Positions 1 to 5,967 are shown, counted from the first letter of the stretch. The stretch: 6,148 nucleotides of DNA from Acidobacteriota bacterium (GCA_019239815.1 JAFAZL010000152.1:1-6148); one strand, 5' to 3'. A program made the numbers and translations. Notes: a model not told the origin generated them from the letters alone.

Positions 1-552
1 TGGCTCGCCTAAAATTTGTTCTGGCGCCATGTAGGGCAGAGTGCCGGTCAGTGAAATCGACTGTGTTGCGCTAGCGGAGGCCACCACGCGCGCCAAACCG
101 AAATCTACGATCTTGACGACATTGTCCGGTGTGATGATCACGTTCGACGGTTTAATGTCGCGATGGACGATGCTCCGCGCGTGAGCAGCACTCAGTCCGC
201 GCGCGATCTGAATGGCCAGATCCAGTGCTTCGCGGATCGGCATGACCCCGCGATCCAGTTTTTCGGCGAGGGTCATTCCCTCGTAATAGCCCATGACGAT
301 GAAGAACTGACGATCGTCGGACTCTTCCAGCCCATGAATCACGCCGATATTCGGATGGTCCAACGTCGAAGCCGCGCGCGCTTCGCGCAGCAATCGCTCG
401 CGATCGGTACCGGTAACAACCATGTCTTGGGGAAGGAATTTGAGCGCAACCGTGCGTTCCAGTTTCAGGTCGATCGCCTTATAGACCACACCCATGCCGC
501 CCGCACCCAGTTTTTGGGTGATCCGGTAGTGCGAGATGGTTTGCCCGAGCAT
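1..552 (-). CDS. Hanks-type Ser/Thr protein kinase, N-terminal part (cut by window edge)
   Basis: Eukaryotic-like kinase that transfers ATP gamma-phosphate to Ser/Thr of target proteins; the targets are unknown. The 184 visible residues contain an apparently active catalytic core: glycine loop G16-A-G-G-M-G21, ATP-anchoring Lys K38 (VALK), helix-C Glu E57, catalytic loop H130-R-D-I-K-P-S-N137, metal-binding D150-F-G, and A176-P-E178 at the end of the activation segment. The rest of the C-lobe and whatever follows lie outside the window; in relatives this is often a transmembrane segment plus TPR, WD40 or beta-propeller sensor repeats. ATG at 552 is chosen because kinases of this family usually begin M-x-G-x-x-I-x-x-Y-x-I. 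The frame stays open upstream to a TAG, with a TTG that would add about 32 unconserved residues. No clear Shine-Dalgarno sequence precedes the ATG. The gene is separated from the upstream outer-membrane gene by a terminator, so it is probably transcribed alone. Confidence 0.93.
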   Translation of the reverse strand, partial: MLGQTISHYRITQKLGAGGMGVVYKAIDLKLERTVALKFLPQDMVVTGTDRERLLREARAASTLDHPNIGVIHGLEESDDRQFFIVMGYYEGMTLAEKLDRGVMPIREALDLAIQIARGLSAAHARSIVHRDIKPSNVIITPDNVVKIVDFGLARVVASASATQSISLTGTLPYMAPEQILGEP

Positions 553-636
553 GGTGGTACCAATCTGCAGCGAGTGGATCGTTGCGGAAATTCTAGGGTG
601 ACATCGCAGGCAAGTCAACGAATGGGTGAGGCGGCT

Positions 637-651
637 CGATTGGCCCAATCG
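637..651. repeat. Perfect 15-base palindrome in the kinase leader
   Basis: CGATTGG, one central base, then CCAATCG: a perfect 7+7 inverted repeat about 85 bases upstream of the kinase start codon and about 37 bases downstream of the candidate -10 box. The size and symmetry suit a dimeric regulator site or a small leader hairpin. No family can be assigned from one copy. Confidence 0.4.
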
Positions 652-687
652 GAAGCCATCGATTCGCTACCAAGATGATAAACGATT

Positions 688-717
688 ACTATACGATAAG
701 TATCGCAGTTAAAACAA
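688..717 (-). promoter_or_regulatory. Candidate sigma-70-type promoter for the Ser/Thr kinase
   Basis: On the minus strand, TTGTTT (717-712) and TATAGT (693-688) are separated by 18 bases. The -10 box matches TATAAT at five of six positions; the -35 box matches only TTG. The -35 overlaps the T-rich tail of the upstream gene's terminator. Transcription would begin near 681 and leave a leader of about 130 bases. This is inferred from sequence only. Confidence 0.33.
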
Positions 718-749
718 AATCGCGCGGAAAGCCTTGGCTTCCCGCGCGA
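711..749 (-). terminator. Rho-independent terminator of the outer-membrane protein gene
   Basis: A 14-base-pair stem (720-733 with 736-749) closes on a 2-base loop. It is followed on the minus strand by TTTTGTTTT (719-711). The only non-Watson-Crick position is a G-U wobble when read as minus-strand RNA and an A-C mismatch when read as plus-strand RNA, so the structure fits minus-strand transcription. It lies 25 bases past the stop codon of the outer-membrane gene. Confidence 0.88.
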
Positions 750-774
750 CCATGTTTAGGAAACAAACTGCGAA

Positions 775-1362
775 TTAGAATCGGAAAACAGGCCCGAACG
801 CCACCCGCAAGTTGTGGTGTGACCCGTTGTTGAAATAAATCTCGTCGCCCACGTCGAGCCGCAAACCGATCGGCCCAAGGTGCCCCTGCAATCCACCGCC
901 CGGATACAGCACCGGACTTACATCATCGGTTCGCAAACCGCTCACACTACTGACGAACGTTCCCACCGTCGCCGGCGCGCCATCGATTCTGAAATTGATG
1001 AACCCGCCCTTCACAAACACGAACGGCTGAATCGCGTGATGGCCGATGTTAAGCCTCGGCCCGAACTCTCCATGTAGCGTTCGAAGATTGGTCCGCGCGA
1101 ACGTCACAGTTCCTGTGCCGGTATCGGTAAACCCTTCCGTGAAGGTCTGACCAAAGTCGTAGCTCATTTCACCTTCGAGTTTGAGTTCCTTGTAAAGTTG
1201 GAAGCCCGCTCGCGCGCCGACTCCACCGAAATTGGTGTTGCCGGTTTGGTTCAGGCGAAGATAGTCCGCGAACACGCCGACCTGCACGTGCTCCTCGTCC
1301 TGCGCCTGTGCCAGCGGCACGAGACACCCCGCCAAGAAAAGCAAGAATGCTAATCGCTTCAT
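775..1362 (-). CDS. Small outer-membrane beta-barrel protein (porin-like/OMP_b-brl type)
   Basis: A 195-residue exported protein predicted to sit in the outer membrane; no substrate can be assigned. Residues 1-20 form a signal peptide (basic MKR, hydrophobic core, AQA before Q21), giving a mature protein of about 175 residues, the size of an eight-stranded barrel. The mature chain shows alternating polar/hydrophobic strands (for example HVQVGVFADYLRL, GGVGARAGFQLY, LKLEGEMSYDF, IGLRLDVGDEIYF). It ends LRVAFGPVFRF, with the terminal Phe and alternating hydrophobics expected of a BAM-recognised last strand. The ATG at 1362 has a strong Shine-Dalgarno AAGGAG at 1377-1372, nine bases upstream. 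A possible lipobox, L10-A-G-C13, is also present, so lipidation cannot be wholly excluded. The gene is divergent from the kai operon and ends in its own terminator. The exact barrel family is uncertain. Confidence 0.85.
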   Translation of the reverse strand: MKRLAFLLFLAGCLVPLAQAQDEEHVQVGVFADYLRLNQTGNTNFGGVGARAGFQLYKELKLEGEMSYDFGQTFTEGFTDTGTGTVTFARTNLRTLHGEFGPRLNIGHHAIQPFVFVKGGFINFRIDGAPATVGTFVSSVSGLRTDDVSPVLYPGGGLQGHLGPIGLRLDVGDEIYFNNGSHHNLRVAFGPVFRF

Positions 1363-1477
1363 GGTCCCTTTCTCCTTACAGATTGTCTGTTCTAACGGCC
1401 TTTATGATTTGCCCTATAAAGTATTGGTGAGAGGTCTCTGCGGTTCCCGGGTCCGGCAGGATTCTTCCAAACACTCC

Positions 1478-1537
1478 CATTTCGATGCCGTCTTTTTTGG
1501 TGCCGTTGCCGAGTGGAGCGCTTGCGGCGTCGAAATG
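1478..1537 (+). repeat. Long inverted repeat, potential 13-bp stem
   Basis: CATTTCGATGCCG (1478-1490) pairs with CGGCGTCGAAATG (1525-1537) across a 34-base loop. Twelve positions are Watson-Crick and one (T1486 with G1529) is a G-U wobble in plus-strand RNA; it would be an A-C mismatch in minus-strand RNA. The AAATG of the right arm can instead pair with CATTT at 1542-1546, with CCGA as loop, so the two hairpins exclude each other. No T-tract follows, so it is not a simple terminator. Confidence 0.5.
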
Positions 1538-1571
1538 CCGACATTTACGAATCGATCTACATGAGTTCAAT

Positions 1572-1587
1572 GACCGTCTATACGGTC
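1572..1587. repeat. Short inverted repeat (GACCGT/ACGGTC)
   Basis: A perfect 6-base inverted repeat with loop CTAT, followed on the plus strand by only TTT. It could be an operator half-site pair or a small hairpin; the T-run is too short for a confident terminator. Confidence 0.35.
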
Positions 1588-1606
1588 TTTCCTGTAGTCG
1601 ATGCCT

Positions 1607-1638
1607 TTCATTTCCTTTGTATGTGCTTCATTTTCCTT
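1607..1638 (+). repeat. Direct repeat with 20-base spacing upstream of kaiC
   Basis: TTCATTTCCTT (1607-1617) recurs as TTCATTTTCCTT (1627-1638), start to start 20 bases, or about two helical turns. The copies lie roughly 45-75 bases upstream of the start site implied by the candidate -10 box at 1671, the usual location for activator or response-regulator binding. The region is T-rich, so chance cannot be excluded. Confidence 0.35.
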
Positions 1639-1670
1639 CGATTGATTTTCGGTTGGCCAAAATGCTCATA

Positions 1671-1676
1671 GATAAT
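1671..1676 (+). promoter_or_regulatory. Possible -10 box for the kai operon
   Basis: GATAAT matches TATAAT at five of six positions. No good -35 box lies 16-18 bases upstream; TTGATT at 1642-1647 is too far (23 bases). If real, the promoter probably needs an activator, which would fit the direct repeat just upstream. The leader would be about 70 bases. Confidence 0.2.
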
Positions 1677-1739
1677 CGCTTCTCACAGTTCGCCTGGCGT
1701 CCCAGCCATGGGAACGACGATACGGCAATTCCCAATCTC

Positions 1740-1744
1740 GGAGG
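1740..1744 (+). promoter_or_regulatory. Shine-Dalgarno site that selects the TTG start of kaiC
   Basis: GGAGG lies eight bases before the in-frame TTG at 1753. The in-frame ATG at 1708 has no purine-rich site before it (CGCCTGGCGTCCCAGCC). This favours initiation at the TTG. Confidence 0.65.
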
Positions 1745-1752
1745 ACTACGCG

Positions 1753-3489
1753 TTGGCAACGTCGAAAGTGCGGCACAACGAGAGCGAAAAGCCCCTTCCT
1801 AAACTCGAAAAAGCGCTGACAGGAATTACAGGTTTCGATCAGATCACCAAAGGCGGTCTGCCAAAAGGGCGCCCCTCAATCGTTTGCGGCGGCCCTGGCT
1901 GCGGCAAAACCATGTTCGCCATGGAATTTCTCGTTCGGGGTGCCACTGAGTTTAACGAGCCCGGTGTCCTGATGACCTTCGAGGAAACCGGCGACGAGAT
2001 GACGAAGAACGTCGCGTCCCTCGGTTTCGATCTCAAAGCGCTTTCCTCTCGTAAAAAGCTGATCATGGATTACGTCAAGATCGAGCCCGCCGAGATTGAA
2101 GAAACCGGCGCCTACGATCTCGAAGGCCTTTTCGTCCGCCTCCAATACGCCATCGATTCAATTGGCGCCAAGCGCGTTGTGCTCGACACGCTGGAAGCCG
2201 TCTTCTCCGGCTTCTCCAATTCCGGTTTGCTCCGTGCCGAAATTCGCCGCCTCTTCCGCTGGCTCAAGGATCGTGGTCTGACGACCGTCGTGACCGCGGA
2301 ACGCGGCGACGGCTCGCTCACGCGCTATGGTCTCGAAGAATACGTCTCCGACTGCGTCATCTTCCTCGATCACCGCGTGAACGAACAGGTCTCTACGCGC
2401 CGTATGCGCATCATTAAGTATCGGGGCACGTCCCATGGTGCCGACGAATATCCGTTCCTCATCGACGACCAAGGCTTCTCCGTGCTGCCGAGCACGTCCA
2501 TGCGGCTCGATCATCCAGTGTCAAACCAGCGTGTCTCCAGCGGCATACCCAGTCTCGATGCCATGCTGGAAGGAAAGGGCTTCTACAAGGGCACCTCCAT
2601 TCTTGTCTCCGGCACTGCGGGTTCAGGTAAATCCACGATCGCCGCACATCTCGCAAATAAGATCTGCGAAGAAGGGAAACGCTGCCTCTACGTGGCTTTC
2701 GAGGAATCCGCCGATCAGGCGGTTCGCAATATGCGCTCGGTTGGGCTCGATCTCGCAAAACACATCAAGAAGGGGCTACTTAGCTTCGAGGCCTGGCGTC
2801 CAACCCAAAGCGGTCTCGAGATGCATCTCCTCCAGATTCACAAACTCGTCGAACGTTTCAATCCCACTGTGGTTGTGATCGATCCGATTTCCAACCTGAT
2901 TGTCGGCAACGTGTACGAAGTTCGCTCGATGCTGATGCGCTTGCTCGACTTCCTCAAGACCCGCCAGATTACTGCCATGTTTACCGCCCTCGTCTCCGGC
3001 TCCAATAAAGAATTCGAGGAAACCGAAGTTGGTGTCTCGTCGCTCATCGACACGTGGATTCTTGTCCGCGACGTCGAGTTAAACGGCGAGCGCAACCGTT
3101 GCATCTACGTTCTCAAGTCGCGCGGTATGGCGCACTCGAATCAGGTTCGTGAGTTCGTCATGTCGCGCGACGGTCTTCGCCTTCTTCCGGTCTACATCGG
3201 TGCCGGAACAGTCCTGACCGGTTCGGCTCGCCTTAACCAAGAAGCGCAAGAAAAGGCAGATGGATTGGCTCGTCGCCAGACTGCCGAAGAGAAAATCCGC
3301 TCCCGTGAGCGTCGCCGTAGGGTCGTCGAAGCTAAAATCGCGGCGTTACGTGTCGAACTCGCGGATGATGAGACCGAGTCGGGTCTGCTGGCTTCGGAAG
3401 AGTTGAAGCGGGAGCAGCGTTTGGCGCAGGATGTAGTCGATATGTCGTCACTTCGAGGGGGGAAATCCAAGTCCGCCGGTCGGGCGTGA
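1753..3489 (+). CDS. kaiC: KaiC-family double-domain ATPase/autokinase
   Basis: RecA-like protein with tandem KaiC domains; KaiC forms hexamers, hydrolyses ATP in CI and autophosphorylates in CII. From the TTG at 1753 it has 578 residues. CI (about 22-245): Walker A G46-GPGCGK-T53, acidic pair E77-E78, Walker B VVLD145. CII (about 260-480): Walker A G287-TAGSGK-S294, acidic pair E317-E318, Walker B VVVID377. The motif VSSLIDT aligns S429-S430 with the S431/T432 phosphosites of Synechococcus KaiC, and T424 aligns with T426. TTG is preferred over the ATG at 1708 because of GGAGG at 1740-1744, and because it puts K52, E77 and E78 at the cyanobacterial numbers (recalled, not looked up). After about 490 comes a charged, probably coiled-coil tail of some 85 residues, longer than the cyanobacterial C-terminus (519 residues in total) and ending in a basic [10 protein letters not shown] stretch. 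First gene of the operon. Family assignment is secure; circadian function is not shown. Confidence 0.95.
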   Translation: MATSKVRHNESEKPLPKLEKALTGITGFDQITKGGLPKGRPSIVCGGPGCGKTMFAMEFLVRGATEFNEPGVLMTFEETGDEMTKNVASLGFDLKALSSRKKLIMDYVKIEPAEIEETGAYDLEGLFVRLQYAIDSIGAKRVVLDTLEAVFSGFSNSGLLRAEIRRLFRWLKDRGLTTVVTAERGDGSLTRYGLEEYVSDCVIFLDHRVNEQVSTRRMRIIKYRGTSHGADEYPFLIDDQGFSVLPSTSMRLDHPVSNQRVSSGIPSLDAMLEGKGFYKGTSILVSGTAGSGKSTIAAHLANKICEEGKRCLYVAFEESADQAVRNMRSVGLDLAKHIKKGLLSFEAWRPTQSGLEMHLLQIHKLVERFNPTVVVIDPISNLIVGNVYEVRSMLMRLLDFLKTRQITAMFTALVSGSNKEFEETEVGVSSLIDTWILVRDVELNGERNRCIYVLKSRGMAHSNQVREFVMSRDGLRLLPVYIGAGTVLTGSARLNQEAQEKADGLARRQTAEEKIRSRERRRRVVEAKIAALRVELADDETESGLLASEELKREQRLAQDVVDMSSLRGGKSKSAGRA

Positions 3490-3503
3490 GGCTTGGACGA
3501 ATC

Positions 3504-3866
3504 ATGAAACGCAAAGTTGCCGCCAAATCGAAAACAAAGAAAGCAGCGAGCAAAAAAGCGACTGCCAAGAACGGCGACGCCGGGTTGGTCGAACTTCGGC
3601 TGTATGTCGCCGGTCAGACTCCTAAATCGCTCGCCGCTCTAGCAAACCTGAAAAAAATCTGCGACGAACATCTGACAGGCCGCTACAAGCTCCACGTCAT
3701 CGACCTGGTCAAAACTCCGCAACTCGCCCAGGGCGACCAGATCCTCGCTATTCCGACTCTGGTCCGCAATCTGCCCATGCCCATCCGTAAAATCATCGGC
3801 GATTTGTCGGATCTCGAAAGAGTCTTGGTAGGACTGAACCTCCGGGAGACTGGAATCGTGAATTGA
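3504..3866 (+). CDS. kaiB: KaiB-family protein, first copy, with Lys-rich N-terminal tail
   Basis: A 120-residue KaiB. In cyanobacteria KaiB has a thioredoxin-like fold that can switch fold and dock on the KaiC CI ring. The KaiB domain spans about 28-113: [12 protein letters not shown] near the start, [19 protein letters not shown], and [13 protein letters not shown] with the Gly99-Asp100 pair equivalent to the residues that control fold switching in cyanobacterial KaiB. Residues 1-23 are an added basic tail (10 Lys/Arg) rich in K, A and S, absent from short cyanobacterial KaiB. ATG at 3504 follows a weak GGA. The alternative GTG at 3486 overlaps the kaiC stop (GTGA) but has no Shine-Dalgarno and would add only MRLGRI. 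The 14-base gap after kaiC implies cotranscription. Its 3' end overlaps the second kaiB. Confidence 0.92.
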   Translation: MKRKVAAKSKTKKAASKKATAKNGDAGLVELRLYVAGQTPKSLAALANLKKICDEHLTGRYKLHVIDLVKTPQLAQGDQILAIPTLVRNLPMPIRKIIGDLSDLERVLVGLNLRETGIVN

Positions 3867-4207
3867 AACGCCATCGGAGCAAAGAGTCTCGAAAGCCTCG
3901 CGCGAAGCCTGCAAAAACGGGTCGCGTCGAGAAAGGCCACTACATCTTGCGCCTTTATGTTACCGGCCAGACTCCTCGCTCCCTTCAGTCCGTCGAGAAT
4001 CTTCAGCGCCTGTGTGAGAAATATTTGACGGGGCGCTTCTCGTTGGAAGTGATTGACATCTACCAGCAACCCGCCCTGGCCGCTGAAGGGCAGATCATTG
4101 CCGCGCCGACGTTGATCAAGACAATGCCTCTGCCTCTCCGTCGTCTCGTTGGCGACTTTTCCGATGCGAATCGCGTCGTGCTCGGCCTCGATCTCAAAAA
4201 GGCCTAG
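3863..4207 (+). CDS. kaiB: KaiB-family protein, second copy, with Arg/Lys-rich N-terminal tail
   Basis: A 114-residue KaiB paralogue, identical to the first copy at about half of the 87 aligned domain positions (hand count), so this is an old or diverged duplication rather than a recent one. The domain spans about 26-111: [48 protein letters not shown] with Gly97-Asp98 kept. It differs from copy one in the loop after VID and at the C-terminus, which is shorter. Residues 1-24 are strongly basic (11 Lys/Arg). The start is TTG at 3863, overlapping the TGA of the first kaiB as TTGA. No other in-frame start lies between there and the conserved YILRLY strand. The Shine-Dalgarno is weak, so translation probably depends on coupling. 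It may bind KaiC at a different state or phase, or bind the downstream kinase; that is inference. Confidence 0.91.
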   Translation: MKRHRSKESRKPRAKPAKTGRVEKGHYILRLYVTGQTPRSLQSVENLQRLCEKYLTGRFSLEVIDIYQQPALAAEGQIIAAPTLIKTMPLPLRRLVGDFSDANRVVLGLDLKKA

Positions 4208-4215
4208 GAGCTTTT

Positions 4216-5943
4216 ATGAAGAAGAGATCGAAAAAACCAGTCAAGAGAAGCAAGCATTTGGCGGTCCGGTCCATGGGATCGAGGGGACTTGGCGAATTGC
4301 GCGAGCGTGTTGTTGAGCTCGAAGAAACACTCCGCGCCATCCGCGCCGGCGAAGTCGACGCCGTCGTCGTTAGCGCCCCCAAGGGCGATCAGGTTTTCAC
4401 GTTGCAAGGTGCCGAGCATCCCTATCGCCTCCTCGTCGAAACGATCGACGAAGGTGCCGCGACTCTCTCGAACGACGGCACTGTTCTCTATTCCAACCGC
4501 AGCTTCGCCAACATTTTCGACGCCCAACTCGAGCGTTTCATCGGCAGCCCGATTGAGAATTTCGTCTCCGGCGAATACATCGATGCGTTGCGAAGCTTGA
4601 TTGGCAAAGCGAGCAGAAGTCCCGCGCGCGGTGAAATTCGTATCGTTGATCGAGCCGGACGCGCTCGCACGGTGCGGCTCACGCTCACACCCAGTCATCA
4701 GTTTGGCATGGAAGCCCTTTGCGCCGTCGCCACCGAATTGACCGAACTTGTCGAAACCAACGAAGCACTGCGCGTCACGGAGTCTTCTCTACGTCAACTT
4801 TCCGGTCGCTTGCTCCAGTTGCAAGACGAAGAGCGCCGCCGCATCGCCCGCGACCTTCACGATACGACCGGGCAGAAAATTGCCGCGCTTTCCATGTCGC
4901 TCGACCGCGTCGCGCGTCTCCTCGATACCAAAAAACCCGAACGTCAGGAAGCGCTCAACGAAGGTCGCGAAATCGTTCGCATGATCGGCGAAGAAATTCG
5001 CACCCTGTCATATTTGCTCCATCCGCCATTGCTCGATGAATCCGGCCTCGGCTCCGCCGTGCGCTGGTACGCCGAAGGATTTCAAAAGCGCAGCGGCATC
5101 CGGCTCACTGTCAACATTTCTCCTAATCTCGGCCGCCTTTCCACGGAAGTCGAAATGGCGCTTTTCCGTGTCGTGCAAGAAAGCCTCACCAACGTTCACC
5201 GCTACTCCGGCAGCCCGGATGCCGAAATCAGTGTTTTGGACGCGCCGGACTCCGTGAGGCTCGAAGTCGTCGACCACGGCAAGGGGATCGAAGCGGGGGC
5301 GGCTCGCGTGAAGGTGGAGGGCATCGCAGCCCTTGGCGTCGGCATCCCCGGCATGCGCGAACGCTTGCGCCAGCTTGGCGGACAGCTCGACGTCGATTTC
5401 GGGCGCGACGGCACGCGCGTCAGCGCCACGGTTCCGTTCAAGAAGGCGAAAGCCCCGCAACTGATCGAAGACAGCGAAGTTACAGTTTCCGCCGCCGGCC
5501 ACGACTCCGCGAATGGCGACGCCACTGCATCGACTTCCGACTTGCGTCGTCGCATTCTGATCGCCGACGATCACGAAGTCATGCGCCGCGGCGTGCGCGG
5601 CTTGCTCGAAAGTCACGATGAATGGGCTGTATGCGGCGAGGCATTCGAGGGAAGGGAAGTCGTCGTGAAGTCGCGGGAGCTGCGGCCTGACCTCATCATC
5701 ATGGACATCAACATGCCAGGCTTGACCGGCATCGATGCCGCTCAACAAATCCGCAAAGAAAATCCGACGGCGAAAATTCTGTTCTTCTCAGTTCACGAAT
5801 CAGCGCAAACCGTGCGCGAAGTTGTTAATGCGGGCGCACAAGGCTACGTCGCGAAATCTCGCGCCGGTCATGACTTGGTGGACGCAGTCCGCAACGTTCT
5901 GGAGGGCGGCACCTTCTTCCCCAGCTTCGCCCGCTCAGCGTAA
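4216..5943 (+). CDS. PAS-HisKA_3 sensor histidine kinase fused to a NarL-type receiver domain
   Basis: A 575-residue hybrid kinase with no transmembrane segment, so probably cytoplasmic. Order: basic tail (1-23); coiled segment EETLRAIRAGEVDAVVV (36-52); PAS domain (about 70-180); HisKA_3 dimerisation domain with phospho-acceptor His215 in ERRRIARDLHDTTG; HATPase domain with N-box E322-SLTN326, D353-HGKG357 and G374-VGIPGMRER; linker (410-445); receiver domain (446-575) with D451-D452, phospho-acceptor Asp497 in MDINMP, Ser525 and Lys547. HisKA_3 kinases usually partner NarL/LuxR-type regulators, and this receiver is of that type, but the protein stops right after it with no DNA-binding domain. 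ATG at 4216 has the Shine-Dalgarno TAGGAG (4205-4210) lying on the stop codon of the second kaiB. It probably reads KaiC/KaiB state and passes phosphate on to an unlinked partner; this is inferred from the operon. Unlike SasA it has no KaiB-like domain. Confidence 0.93.
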   Translation: MKKRSKKPVKRSKHLAVRSMGSRGLGELRERVVELEETLRAIRAGEVDAVVVSAPKGDQVFTLQGAEHPYRLLVETIDEGAATLSNDGTVLYSNRSFANIFDAQLERFIGSPIENFVSGEYIDALRSLIGKASRSPARGEIRIVDRAGRARTVRLTLTPSHQFGMEALCAVATELTELVETNEALRVTESSLRQLSGRLLQLQDEERRRIARDLHDTTGQKIAALSMSLDRVARLLDTKKPERQEALNEGREIVRMIGEEIRTLSYLLHPPLLDESGLGSAVRWYAEGFQKRSGIRLTVNISPNLGRLSTEVEMALFRVVQESLTNVHRYSGSPDAEISVLDAPDSVRLEVVDHGKGIEAGAARVKVEGIAALGVGIPGMRERLRQLGGQLDVDFGRDGTRVSATVPFKKAKAPQLIEDSEVTVSAAGHDSANGDATASTSDLRRRILIADDHEVMRRGVRGLLESHDEWAVCGEAFEGREVVVKSRELRPDLIIMDINMPGLTGIDAAQQIRKENPTAKILFFSVHESAQTVREVVNAGAQGYVAKSRAGHDLVDAVRNVLEGGTFFPSFARSA

Positions 5944-5967
5944 CTTTTTCATCTGAAACTTAAAACC

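Larger units (their letters stand above)
1363..1752. other. Divergent intergenic region between the outer-membrane gene and the kai operon
   Basis: About 390 bases with no convincing gene: the short open frames on both strands lack Shine-Dalgarno sequences and any recognisable protein pattern. It holds the 5' signals of both flanking genes. Nearest the outer-membrane gene is CTTTAT (1400-1405) and ATAAAG (1416-1421), an inverted repeat 10 bases apart. Next come a long inverted repeat (1478-1537), a short hairpin (1572-1587), a TTCATTT-type direct repeat (1607-1638), a possible -10 box (1671-1676) and the kaiC Shine-Dalgarno. I could not place a convincing promoter for the outer-membrane gene. 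Confidence 0.7.

Noticed and set aside
163..678. 171-codon plus-strand open frame
   Set aside because: It lies antisense to the Ser/Thr kinase, whose intact catalytic motifs prove the minus strand is coding; the antisense protein has no recognisable pattern.
1324..1335. Lipobox L-A-G-C at residues 10-13 of the outer-membrane protein
   Set aside because: Only 12 residues precede the Cys, the hydrophobic stretch runs on past it, and a good signal peptidase I site (AQA before Q21) follows; the barrel-type C-terminus fits a normal outer-membrane protein.
1654..1666. Sigma-54-like TTGGCC...TGC element upstream of kaiC
   Set aside because: The GG and GC doublets are only seven bases apart; sigma-54 promoters need about ten.
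1361..1802. Short open frames in the intergenic region (64-105 codons, both strands)
   Set aside because: They overlap flanking genes or each other, have no Shine-Dalgarno, and look unlike proteins; the inverted and direct repeats explain the region better.
2158..2514. 118-codon minus-strand open frame inside kaiC
   Set aside because: Antisense shadow of the conserved CI domain, with no start signal.
3486..3503. GTG start for the first kaiB overlapping the kaiC stop
   Set aside because: The GTGA overlap is attractive, but there is no Shine-Dalgarno at a usable distance and the six added residues are unremarkable; ATG at 3504 is preferred. Not fully excluded.
3489..4216. A kaiA gene hidden between kaiC and the kinase
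   Set aside because: Both open frames there are clearly KaiB-like, and no space remains for another gene.
5008..5748. 246-codon minus-strand open frame
   Set aside because: It is a shadow of the kinase-receiver gene in high-GC codons; the plus-strand frame contains ordered HATPase and receiver motifs.
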